Assembly: GCF_018128025.1 (NCBI RefSeq)
Contig: NZ_JAGSCS010000017.1
Location: 1 to 59,851, forward strand
Source: Proteiniclasticum sediminis
Lineage (GTDB): Bacteria; Bacillota; Clostridia; Clostridiales; Clostridiaceae
Reading direction: 5' to 3'
DNA length: 59,851 nucleotides
In this document: positions 42,783 to 50,730 of the stretch, one piece after another
How the letters are laid out: every line of letters starts with the position of its first letter
How positions within the stretch are numbered: the first letter of the stretch is position 1
Position numbers and translations under genes: made by a program
The notes under the pieces: model-generated
Databases searched by the model: none
The model's input: only the letters and a program-made list of their open reading frames with translations
Told to the model about the DNA's origin: nothing

Positions 42783-43859
42783 TTATTTTGCACTGCCGTA
42801 GACCCGGGCTTCTTCCTCCCCGTGGAGCACACGGCTGGCCGCTTCGGCCAGGGCCAGAAGCTCATCTTCGCCGGGGTAGATCACGACGGGCGCCAGGAAG
42901 GCCACCCTTTCTTTAAGAAGTCCCACCATGACGGGAGAATAGGCGATGCCGCCGGTAATGAGGATGGCATCGATCTTGCCCTTCAGCACCGTGGCCGCCC
43001 CGCCGATTTCCTTGGCGATCTGGTAGGCCATGGCCTCATAAATGAGCTTGGCTTCCGCATCCCCCCGATTCATGCGCTCTTCCACCACCCGGGCATCATT
43101 GGTGCCTAAGTAGGAGACGAATCCGCCTTTGCCTGTGATCATCTTGAGGATCTCCCCCTTGGTGTATTTGCCGCTGAAGCAAAGCTCCACCAAGGGTCTC
43201 ACGGGGAGCGAGCCGGAGCGCTCCGGGGAGAAGGGGCCTTCCCCGTTCAGCGCGTTATTCACATCCACCACGCGGCCCTTTGCATGGACACCGATGCTGA
43301 TGCCGCCCCCCAGATGGACCACGATGAGGTTGAGGTTCTGGTAGTTTTCCCCCTTTTCCTTGGCGTAGCGCTTGGCCACGGCCTTCTGGTTCAGGGCATG
43401 GAAAATGCTGATCTTCTCCAGTTCTTTCAGTCCGGAGATCCGGGCGATGTCCTCCAGCTCATCCACCACCACGGGATCGGCGATGAAGGCCTCCTTGCCA
43501 TACTCCTCCCCCAGGGCATGGGCGATGAGGGCGCCCAGGTTTGAGGCATGCTCGCCCCGGGCACTTTCCTGCAGGTCTTTCAGCATGGCTTCATTGACCC
43601 GATAGGTGCCGCTTTCCATGGGACGAAGAAGTCCCCCGCGGCCCACATAGGCGTCGAAGGCCTCCAGGGGCATGCCATTTTCCCGGAGGATTCGTTTGAT
43701 TTCCTCGGTACGCCAGGCCAGCTGATCGATGACCTTCTCGTAGGCACCAAGAAGCTCCGCCTCATGGCGCAGGGTGAAGGACTTCACCTCCAGGGCATCC
43801 TCGTAGACACCGATTTTTGTGGATGTGGATCCGGGATTGATGATGAGTAATCTGCTCAT
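42783..43859 (-). CDS. buk: butyrate kinase (branched-chain acyl kinase)
   Basis: A 358-residue ASKHA-fold acid kinase: NPGSTSTK at the N-terminus, VVHLGGGISIGVHAKGRVVDVNNALNGEGPFSPERSG as the butyrate-kinase signature, and ILITGGIAYSP. Makes ATP from acyl-phosphate, giving butyrate, isobutyrate or isovalerate. The ATG overlaps the ptb stop (ATGA). Second of two buk copies in the operon. The 42573-42782 gap contains a TTGACA (minus strand) that may start the vor operon. Confidence 0.93.
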   Translation of the reverse strand: MSRLLIINPGSTSTKIGVYEDALEVKSFTLRHEAELLGAYEKVIDQLAWRTEEIKRILRENGMPLEAFDAYVGRGGLLRPMESGTYRVNEAMLKDLQESARGEHASNLGALIAHALGEEYGKEAFIADPVVVDELEDIARISGLKELEKISIFHALNQKAVAKRYAKEKGENYQNLNLIVVHLGGGISIGVHAKGRVVDVNNALNGEGPFSPERSGSLPVRPLVELCFSGKYTKGEILKMITGKGGFVSYLGTNDARVVEERMNRGDAEAKLIYEAMAYQIAKEIGGAATVLKGKIDAILITGGIAYSPVMVGLLKERVAFLAPVVIYPGEDELLALAEAASRVLHGEEEARVYGSAK

Positions 43860-44773
43860 TTTGCCTCCTTCTGGTTCTTCGCGGCATGAAGCACCGCCAT
43901 GGCGATGGAATTGACCTTGCTTTCAAAATGGTCTGCCCGGGAGGTGACCACCACCGGCGCCTTGGCGCCCAGGAGGACCCCGCCGGACTTGCTGGCGGTG
44001 GTATAGGTGAGGGCTTTGTAGAGCACATTGCCCGCCTCGATATTGGGCATGAGGAGAATGTCCGCATAGCCGGCCACGGGGCTCTTAATTCCCTTATGTT
44101 CTGCTGCTTCCACACTGAGGGCGTTGTCCAGGGCTAAGGGCCCGTCCACCAGGCAGCCCTTGATCTGTCCCCGGTCATTCATCTTCGCCAGCATGGCAGC
44201 ATCGATGGTGGCGGGCATGGCGTCATTCACCACTTCCACGGCGCAGATCACCGCCACTTTGGGCACGGGAATGTCCAGGCTCTGGACAAAGGCCACGGCA
44301 TTGCTGAGGATCCCCTGCTTTTCCTTCAGCGCCGGATAGGTATTCATGGCTGCATCGGTGACAAAGAGGAGACGGTCATAGTCCGGCAGCTCAAAGGCCG
44401 CCACATGGCTGATGAGGCTGCCCGAGGGCAATCCCCGTTCCTTGTCCAGCACGGCTTTTAACAGGGACTTGGTGTCCACCATGCCCTTCATAAGGATATC
44501 GGCTTTGTGGTTTCGCACCAGTTCCGCAGCCACCTTGGCTGCCTCGGCGGGATCCTTTTCCGCTACGATGGGAAAGGCCTTCGCCTGGCCCAGGACTTCC
44601 AGCAGGGCTTCAATCTTCTCCGGATCCCCCACGAGAATGGCCTCGCAGAGGCCCAGCTCCTTGGCCTTCAACACGGCGTGGAGGACCGGCTCGTCCTCTG
44701 CTGCCGCCACGGCCAGAATCTTCTTTTCCCCCAGGAGGGTCACCTGCTGGTAGATTTCCTCAAAACTCTTCAT
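43856..44773 (-). CDS. ptb: phosphate butyryltransferase
   Basis: A 305-residue phosphotransacylase turning acyl-CoA to acyl-phosphate. Family signs: LVGDPEKIEALLE, LMKGMVDTKSLLKAVLD, FVTDAAMNTYPALKEKQGI and the C-terminal KSGGVLLGAKAPVVVTSRAD. It overlaps both flanking buk genes by ATGA, so all three proteins are translated together. Confidence 0.95.
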   Translation of the reverse strand: MKSFEEIYQQVTLLGEKKILAVAAAEDEPVLHAVLKAKELGLCEAILVGDPEKIEALLEVLGQAKAFPIVAEKDPAEAAKVAAELVRNHKADILMKGMVDTKSLLKAVLDKERGLPSGSLISHVAAFELPDYDRLLFVTDAAMNTYPALKEKQGILSNAVAFVQSLDIPVPKVAVICAVEVVNDAMPATIDAAMLAKMNDRGQIKGCLVDGPLALDNALSVEAAEHKGIKSPVAGYADILLMPNIEAGNVLYKALTYTTASKSGGVLLGAKAPVVVTSRADHFESKVNSIAMAVLHAAKNQKEAK

Positions 44774-45852
44774 TTCAATACTTCCTCCTCATAGCTTAGC
44801 GCCTCCTCTTCTCCGCTGAGGACACGGCGCACCCCCTCATAGAGGGCTTTCATCTCATATTCCCCCGGGACCACAAAGACCGGGGCGATAAATTCCACAT
44901 ACTCCCGGATCATTCCGGTCATCATGGTGGAGTAGGCCAAGCCTCCCGTGATGAGGATGGCTTTCACCTTCCCCTTGAGGACAGCAGCGCTGGCGCCGAT
45001 TTCCTTGGCGATCTGGTAGGCCATGGCCTCATAGACCTTCTGGGCATACTCGTCCCCATCATGGATTCGCCGCTCCACCACTCGGGCATCGCTGGTCCCC
45101 AGATGGGACACGAGGCCCCCATTGCGCTGCAGGAGCTTCAGAAGCGCCCGCAGGTCGTATTCCCCGGAATAGGCATACTTTAAGAGGATGCCGTGGGGGA
45201 GCGTCCCGGCTCGCTCGGGGCTAAAAGGACCGCCGTGGTTGGCATTATTCACATCGATGAGCCTTCCCTTTTCCACAGGCCCGATGGAGAAGCCTCCCCC
45301 CAGATGGGCCACAATAAAGTTATCCTGCATGAAGTCAAAGTTCTGTTCTCGGCAGATTTTCCGCACCACGCCCTTCATGTTCAGGTAATGGGCAAGGGAT
45401 CCCCGCTCCTCCCCCTTGAGGCCGGTGAACCGGGCCAAATCCCCCAGTTCGTCACAGGACACCGGGTCCACGATGTAGGCATTCACGCCGGCATCATCGG
45501 CAATTTCCTTGGCCAGGATAGCCCCCAGGTTGGCCGCATGTTCGCCCTGAACCGCCTCCCGCAGATCATCCAGCATCGATTCCGTCACGAGATAGGTGCC
45601 GCCCCGGATGGGCCGAAGAAGTCCTCCCCGTCCAGCCACTGCGGCAATGTCTTCCTTCCGGATGCCCCGGTCCCGAAGGGCCTGGACGATGGCATTCTTT
45701 CGCAGGGGCGCCTGATCAAGTATCCGGTCAAAGCCTTTAATTTCCTCACTGGGATGCTCCACCATGGTGGTGTGAATCTCCACCGAGGCCGTGCTGTAAA
45801 TGGCGACTTTTGTGGATGTAGATCCAGGATTAATCACAAGGACATATTTCAA
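44770..45852 (-). CDS. buk: butyrate kinase, second copy
   Basis: A 360-residue acid kinase paralogous to the 42783 gene, with INPGSTSTKVAIYST, IVAHLGGGFSIGPVEKGRLIDVNNANHGGPFSPERAG and ILITGGLAYST. Start is the TTG at 45852, which has GGAGGAGGG at 7 bases; an upstream ATG at 45870 runs through this site. First gene of the buk-ptb-buk operon. Two kinases may differ in chain preference (straight versus branched). Confidence 0.93.
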   Translation of the reverse strand: MKYVLVINPGSTSTKVAIYSTASVEIHTTMVEHPSEEIKGFDRILDQAPLRKNAIVQALRDRGIRKEDIAAVAGRGGLLRPIRGGTYLVTESMLDDLREAVQGEHAANLGAILAKEIADDAGVNAYIVDPVSCDELGDLARFTGLKGEERGSLAHYLNMKGVVRKICREQNFDFMQDNFIVAHLGGGFSIGPVEKGRLIDVNNANHGGPFSPERAGTLPHGILLKYAYSGEYDLRALLKLLQRNGGLVSHLGTSDARVVERRIHDGDEYAQKVYEAMAYQIAKEIGASAAVLKGKVKAILITGGLAYSTMMTGMIREYVEFIAPVFVVPGEYEMKALYEGVRRVLSGEEEALSYEEEVLK

Positions 45853-45885
45853 AGCAGTTCCCTCCTCCATAATTCTGTCACTTTC

Positions 45886-45936
45886 ATCATAGCAGAAACC
45901 CGGGGAGGTTGAAAACACCCCTTTTAAACGTTTTCA
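45886..45936 (-). promoter_or_regulatory. extended -10 promoter with cre-like box before buk operon
   Basis: Minus strand: TTTTCA (45915-45910), 18-base spacer, TGcTATGAT (-10 45891-45886). Just upstream, TGAAAACGTTTAAA (45936-45923) fits the CcpA cre pattern apart from its end. Suggests carbon-dependent control of fermentation. Confidence 0.5.
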
Positions 45937-45977
45937 CCCTGCGGAGGACTGTACGCCATGGAAATACGGCCATGAAA

Positions 45978-45999
45978 AAAAGGATGGAAACTCCATCCT
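45978..45999 (-). terminator. terminator after COG2509 gene
   Basis: aggatgga (45981-45988) pairs with tccatcct (45992-45999), with T7 on the minus strand after it. Eight bases after the stop at 46007. Confidence 0.85.
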
Positions 46000-46006
46000 C
46001 TGATCT

Positions 46007-47599
46007 TTATCGGTGCCAGGGCCTATACGTGGCAATGACGGCTTCTGCCACTTTCATGCCATCCACGGCGGAAGAGATGATTCCTCCGGCATAGCCGGCG
46101 CCCTCGCCCGTGGGATAGACCCCACGTATGGAGGTACTCTCCAGCTCCGGGGTCCGAAGAATCCGTACCGGAGCGGAGGTTCGGGTTTCCACGCCGGTGA
46201 GGATGGCGCCTCGGTGGGCAAAGCCCTGAATCTTGCGGTCGAACTGCAGCAGGCCGTCCCGCAGTCCCTGGGCGACCACCGGGGGAAGAATCCCGTGAAG
46301 GTCCGTCAGGGTGATGCCGGGAGTGTAGGTGGGAAGGACCTCACCCAAAGTTTTCGAGGCCTTTCTTTCCAGGAAATCCTCCGCCTTCTGGCAGGGGGCA
46401 AAGTAGGGGCTTTCTCCCGCCTGGTAGGCTCTTCGCTCCAGATCCCGCTGGAAGCGAATCCCATCTAAGGGGTGATCCCCGTAGTCAGCAGGGTTCACCG
46501 CCACCACCAGGGCCGAATTGGCGTTTTTCCCGTCACGGGCATGGTAACTCATGCCGTTGACCGCAAGAAGCCCCTCTTCGCTGGCTGCCGGGACCACAAT
46601 CCCGCCGGGGCACATGCAGAAGCTGTAGACGCCCCGGCCATCGGCGGCTTTCGCCGTGAGGGTATATTCCGCCGCCCGGAGGGCCGGATGTCCGGCGAAC
46701 CGGCCATACTGGCTTTCATTGATGTGCTGCTGGGCATTTTCAATGCGCACGCCCACGGCCATGGATTTGGCGATCATGTCAAATCCCCGGTCAAAGAGCA
46801 TGGCATAGGTGTCCCGGGCGCTGTGGCCCAGGGCCAGAAGAAGAACGCTGCAGGGAATGACCTCACCGCCGGCGGTGACGGAGACCACCTTTCCGGCTTT
46901 TACCTGAACATCCGTGACCTTGGTCGAAAAGCGCACTTCCCCGCCCAGGGCGATGATTTCATGGCGGATGTTCTTCACCACCCCTTTCAGAAGATCCGTG
47001 CCCACATGGGGCTTGTTGAGGTAGCGGATTTCCTCCGGAGCACCGGCCTCCACTAGGGCCTCCAGAATCTCCTTTACCCGAGGATCCTTGATCCGCGTGG
47101 TAAGCTTGCCGTCGGAATAGGCCCCGGCTCCCCCTTCCCCGAACTGAATGTTCGACTCGGGATTGAGCTTGCCCAAGGCCATGAATTCATCCACAGCCCG
47201 GTCCCGGGCATCCACATCTTGTCCCCGTTCCAGGACGAGGGGAGCATATCCTGCCCGGGCCAGGGTGAGGGCGGCAAAGAGCCCCGCAGGCCCCAGGCCC
47301 ACCACCACGGGACGGTGGGGAAGATCCTCTATACCCGGTACGGGTAGGGTCCGGAGGGTTTCCTCCTCTCGGAGGATCTGGGGGTTTTTGTTCTTTCGGA
47401 GGATGAGCTCCTCCTTCTCCGTTTCCACGGCGATGCTGAGGACGAACTTCACGTCATCCTTTCGGGCATCCACCGACTCCTTGAGGATTTTCCAGGAGCG
47501 AAGATCCGATGGTTTGATCCGAAGCAGCTGGGCTATTTTTTCCGGAAGCTGGGTCCGGCTTTCCTCCAGCTGCAGTTCCACTTTATTAATTCTTATCAT
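46007..47599 (-). CDS. FAD-dependent dehydrogenase (COG2509)
   Basis: A 530-residue flavoprotein. The N-terminal about 85 residues are a small alpha/beta domain with KPSDLRSWKILKESVDARKDD; a Rossmann FAD motif VVVGLGPAGLFAALTLARAG (about 97-116) follows, and GEGGAGAYSDGKLTTR and GVYPTGEGAGYAGGI complete the family pattern. Reaction unknown; the family is widespread in anaerobes. Single gene with its own terminator. Confidence 0.87.
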   Translation of the reverse strand: MIRINKVELQLEESRTQLPEKIAQLLRIKPSDLRSWKILKESVDARKDDVKFVLSIAVETEKEELILRKNKNPQILREEETLRTLPVPGIEDLPHRPVVVGLGPAGLFAALTLARAGYAPLVLERGQDVDARDRAVDEFMALGKLNPESNIQFGEGGAGAYSDGKLTTRIKDPRVKEILEALVEAGAPEEIRYLNKPHVGTDLLKGVVKNIRHEIIALGGEVRFSTKVTDVQVKAGKVVSVTAGGEVIPCSVLLLALGHSARDTYAMLFDRGFDMIAKSMAVGVRIENAQQHINESQYGRFAGHPALRAAEYTLTAKAADGRGVYSFCMCPGGIVVPAASEEGLLAVNGMSYHARDGKNANSALVVAVNPADYGDHPLDGIRFQRDLERRAYQAGESPYFAPCQKAEDFLERKASKTLGEVLPTYTPGITLTDLHGILPPVVAQGLRDGLLQFDRKIQGFAHRGAILTGVETRTSAPVRILRTPELESTSIRGVYPTGEGAGYAGGIISSAVDGMKVAEAVIATYRPWHR

Positions 47600-47612
47600 A
47601 ATTTACTCCATA

Positions 47613-47634
47613 AAAGGAAGCCCCGGAGGGCTTC
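47613..47634 (-). terminator. terminator after cdaR
   Basis: ggaagccc/gggcttcc stem with cgga loop (47614-47633), minus strand TTTTATGG follows. 10 bases after the cdaR stop. Confidence 0.8.
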
Positions 47635-47644
47635 CATGCTGTCG

Positions 47645-48871
47645 CTAAGGTTCAGGGGGCGTCGTCTTCACCTGGATGGTGATGGAGATGACCTGGGGCG
47701 AATAGGAATCCAGAACGAGACCCACGGGAAGAACGATCCTGGGGCTGAGCTCGTACTGGCCCGGCGCAAGATTGGAAAGATCCAGCTCCGCGGTGAGGAC
47801 ATCTTCCGTCACCTCCAGGAGTTTGGACTCGGGACCGCTGAGGACGATGTTGATGGAACTGGTGCTGAGGACCACTTCCAGCCCTTCGCCCAGCCCAAGG
47901 GTAGTGATTTTCTTGGACACGGTCTTGGAGCCAAAGACCTCCACTTCTGCATTCACCGTCACATTGCTCACCCCGTTGACGGCGGTGATGCCGTCAGGCA
48001 GAATGATGCTCTGAAGAAGCGCCTTGGTCTCCGTGATGGTGCGAAGGAGAATCTTTTCCGTATCGATCTTGGTGATCTGGTCCAGGAGGTTATCCGGACC
48101 CGCAATGACGATCTCCTGGGGGGTCACCGTGAGGCTCTTCAGTTCGAGCCCTTCATTGACGGTGCCTTCCGTGACCACATTGAGGGGAACGGTCTTTGTC
48201 CTGTAGACGAGGACATTGACTTCCACATAGAGGGGGCTGATGACAACATTGCTCACCGTATTGCCGTTTTCATCCACGGGGGTTAGCGCCACAATCTCCT
48301 TATAGTTTTCCTGAAGATTTTCCTTGGTTCCCCGAGCCACCAGGCTGGTGACCTTATTGACGTACTCCGCTGGTCCCTTCACGGTAGCTGCCGTGGGATT
48401 GATGGTGACGCCGGCGACAAAATGGCCGGTTCCTGGCGATGCGGCATACTCCGACACGATCTTGACTTCCCGTTCCAGATAGTTGTCCAGGTAGATTTTG
48501 GCCTTGACGCTGCTGCTGGGCGTGATGTCGAGGCCCGACGGGTAGGAGGTGATTTCAATGGGAATCTCGTTTTCCCCTTTTTTCAGGGCGAGCTCATCCA
48601 GATTGGCCACCACCCGGAAATTGCTGGCCACGGTGCGGTAAACCTCCGATGCTGGTCCTTTCACCGTCAGGGTCACCATGACCTCCTGATTGGGCAAGAG
48701 CGCCAGATTCTGCTCGGAGATATTCTCCAGGTTTTCCAGCCGCACAGGGACATTATACACCTTCATGGTCTTGGTGGGATTTTCCACATTGATGATGTAG
48801 ACCCAAAGGGCAAAGGACAGGATAAGACTGAACACCTTCAGGAGGATGTCCGATCGCTTCTCTTTAGCCAT
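47645..48871 (-). CDS. cdaR: YbbR-domain regulator of diadenylate cyclase
   Basis: A 408-residue protein with one N-terminal TM helix (SDILLKVFSLILSFALWVYIIN) and four YbbR-type beta domains (for example VPVRLENL...MVTLTVKGPASEVYRTV) outside the membrane. CdaR modulates CdaA. Its ATG lies within the end of cdaA (34-base overlap). Length is normal; a Pro/Thr tail closes it. Confidence 0.92.
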   Translation of the reverse strand: MAKEKRSDILLKVFSLILSFALWVYIINVENPTKTMKVYNVPVRLENLENISEQNLALLPNQEVMVTLTVKGPASEVYRTVASNFRVVANLDELALKKGENEIPIEITSYPSGLDITPSSSVKAKIYLDNYLEREVKIVSEYAASPGTGHFVAGVTINPTAATVKGPAEYVNKVTSLVARGTKENLQENYKEIVALTPVDENGNTVSNVVISPLYVEVNVLVYRTKTVPLNVVTEGTVNEGLELKSLTVTPQEIVIAGPDNLLDQITKIDTEKILLRTITETKALLQSIILPDGITAVNGVSNVTVNAEVEVFGSKTVSKKITTLGLGEGLEVVLSTSSINIVLSGPESKLLEVTEDVLTAELDLSNLAPGQYELSPRIVLPVGLVLDSYSPQVISITIQVKTTPPEP

Positions 48872-49689
48872 GCTTCGATCCTCTCCTTCCAGGTCAGTTT
48901 CTTTTCAATTTTGCTGCTGAGAATCTTGATGAGGATTTTCTGCAGACGGTCTTTGTCATAGTTTCTTACCAGCTTCCCATTAAGGGCCAGGGAGATGGTC
49001 CCGGTCTCTTCCGATACGATGAGCACCAGGGCATCGGAGACTTCGCTGAGGCCTAGAGCGGCCCGATGGCGGGTGCCCAGCTTCTTGCTGATGTCCTTGT
49101 TGGCGGTGAGGGGAAGCACGCATCCCGAAGACAGGATCCGGTCGCCCCGGATGATGGTCGCTCCGTCATGGAGCGGGGTGTTGGGCACAAAGATATTTTC
49201 CAAAATAGCCGTGGATACCAGGGCATCGATGCGGGTGCCCGTTTCACTGATATCGCCCAGTCCCGTATCCTGCTCAATGGCGATGAGGGCACCGGTCTTC
49301 GTCTGGCTGAGGTTATCCACCGCCGTGACGATTTCACCCACCACTTTTCCCAAAAGATCCGTGTCCCGGAGGACCCGCCGATCACTGAAGGCGGAGCGTC
49401 CAATATGCTCCAGCATCCGCCGGATTTCCGGCTGGAAGATGATGATCATAGACAAGACGCCGATGGTGATGGTTTTGGAGATGATGGTGTAGACCATGGT
49501 CAGGTTGAAAATATAGCTCACGGGAATGAGGAGCAGAATGAGGATGATGCCGCGAAGAAGAAGCTCGGCCCGGGTCTCGATGATCAGCTTGTAGGTCCGA
49601 TAAATCAGGTACGCCACAATGAGGATGTCGACCACCGACGACACATTGATGTTCTTCACCGTATTCATAATGGTATTGAGCGTTTCCAC
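48838..49689 (-). CDS. cdaA: diadenylate cyclase CdaA
   Basis: A 283-residue c-di-AMP synthase. Three TM helices (about 20-85), a short linker and the DAC domain with LHDGATIIRG (DGA about 175-177) and GTRHRAALG (RHR about 207-209), both essential motifs present. The GTG at 49689 has GGGGAGG at 8 bases; the GTG three codons earlier overlaps that site. In this genome the usual third partner glmM has been separated. Confidence 0.95.
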   Translation of the reverse strand: METLNTIMNTVKNINVSSVVDILIVAYLIYRTYKLIIETRAELLLRGIILILLLIPVSYIFNLTMVYTIISKTITIGVLSMIIIFQPEIRRMLEHIGRSAFSDRRVLRDTDLLGKVVGEIVTAVDNLSQTKTGALIAIEQDTGLGDISETGTRIDALVSTAILENIFVPNTPLHDGATIIRGDRILSSGCVLPLTANKDISKKLGTRHRAALGLSEVSDALVLIVSEETGTISLALNGKLVRNYDKDRLQKILIKILSSKIEKKLTWKERIEAWLKRSDRTSS

Positions 49690-49806
49690 GACGATCACCT
49701 CCCCGCTGTAAATTGTCTTGCATATTCTAAATTATACAGTATATCCGCCGTTCTTTGTCCAAAAATTTGCGGAATTTCCCGGGATTCTTGCCAAAATGCC
49801 CATAAA

Positions 49807-49838
49807 AAGAATCCCCAGGATAGTTCCTGCGGATTCTT
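49807..49838 (-). terminator. terminator after trxA
   Basis: aagaatcc (49807-49814) pairs with ggattctt (49831-49838), with inner agga/tcct pairing and minus-strand TTTTTATG. Five bases after the trxA stop. Confidence 0.85.
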
Positions 49839-49842
49839 GTGT

Positions 49843-50157
49843 CTACTTGTTCTTTTCGATGAACTGTCTCAGCTCTTCTTTGGGTCTGAAACCCACCAGC
49901 TGTCCCACGGGAACGCCCTGCTTGAACGCCAGGAGCGTCGGGATGCTGGCTACGCGGTACTTGGCAGCCTGCTGGGGATTGTTGTCCACATTGAGCTTCA
50001 CAAACTTTACCTCGGGCATTTCCGAAGCCAGTTCCTCAAAGAGGGGAGCCAGCATTTTGCAGGGTCCGCACCAGGGAGCCCAGAAATCCACCAATACCAG
50101 TTCACTTGCGGAAAGCACCTCTTCTTCAAAGGTCAGTCCGGTTACTTCCTTAATCAT
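49843..50157 (-). CDS. trxA: thioredoxin
   Basis: A 104-residue thioredoxin with the active site WAPWCGPCKML (Cys 31 and 34), cis-Pro region VASIPTLLAFKQG and the usual length. Reduces protein disulfides. GAGGAGG lies before the ATG; TATAAT (50199-50194 region) lies about 35 bases upstream. Single gene. Confidence 0.95.
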   Translation of the reverse strand: MIKEVTGLTFEEEVLSASELVLVDFWAPWCGPCKMLAPLFEELASEMPEVKFVKLNVDNNPQQAAKYRVASIPTLLAFKQGVPVGQLVGFRPKEELRQFIEKNK

Positions 50158-50347
50158 CTATCTTCCTCCTCACAACGTTATAGTTCTCATTATACACAAT
50201 CTCGACAGATTTTGTAGGGTGCCTTTGTAAATTCCACATACCCCAAAGAGGTATCACAAAATTTATGGCCAAGGGCTCCATTTCCCCGAAATCTCACTCT
50301 AAACGTTTACATCATCCCCGGAGGAACCCGCAGGTTCCCGCCTGGAA

Positions 50348-50572
50348 TCAGGCGTTTCTTTGCAGCCACTCGTCGGCCTGAACCTTGAGGATCTGCTGGA
50401 TGTTCTCCACCGGATAGGGACTTTCGGATCCGCCGCGTTGTACCAGGACATAACGGTTGTTCCGGGTCCGGAAGAGAATTTCCTCGAAGCCCCGGGGATC
50501 GCCGTAATAGCTCGTGGCCACCCGTTTGATCTCCAGTGCCTGGGTGAGATTGGGAAGTTTCTTTTCTGCCAT
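50348..50572 (-). CDS. small conserved-looking protein, unknown
   Basis: A 74-residue protein (MAEKKLPNLTQALEIKRVAT, SYYGDPRGFEEILFRTRNNRYVLV then GGSESPYPVENIQQILKVQADEWL). AAAGGAG is 7 bases before the ATG at 50572; the frame is open further upstream to 50632 without a better site. It resembles a single small alpha/beta domain. The stop codon lies in a perfect 6-bp hairpin (50338-50353). Not recognised. Confidence 0.65.
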   Translation of the reverse strand: MAEKKLPNLTQALEIKRVATSYYGDPRGFEEILFRTRNNRYVLVQRGGSESPYPVENIQQILKVQADEWLQRNA

Positions 50573-50690
50573 GTGCATTCTCCTTTCATCCGTTTCCCCG
50601 TCCATTATACCATTCATCCCTAAAATCTTCAAAAGTCCCTGCCTCCCAGGGAGAGTCTACCCTTGCCAAAGGGGCCTACATCGTCGAAAA

Positions 50691-50716
50691 AGAGCGGATG
50701 CACCGGCATCCGCTCT
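50691..50716 (-). terminator. terminator of citX-ptsI unit
   Basis: agagcggatgc/gcatccgctct, an 11-bp perfect stem with a 4-base loop, followed by minus-strand TTTTTCG. 15 bases after the ptsI stop. Confidence 0.92.
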
Positions 50717-50730
50717 CTAATTAAGCTTGG

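Noticed and set aside
50299-50589. 96-codon minus-strand frame overlapping the small protein at 50348-50572
   Set aside because: Shadow frame with high Arg/Ser/Pro content; the other frame has a proper ribosome site and protein-like sequence.
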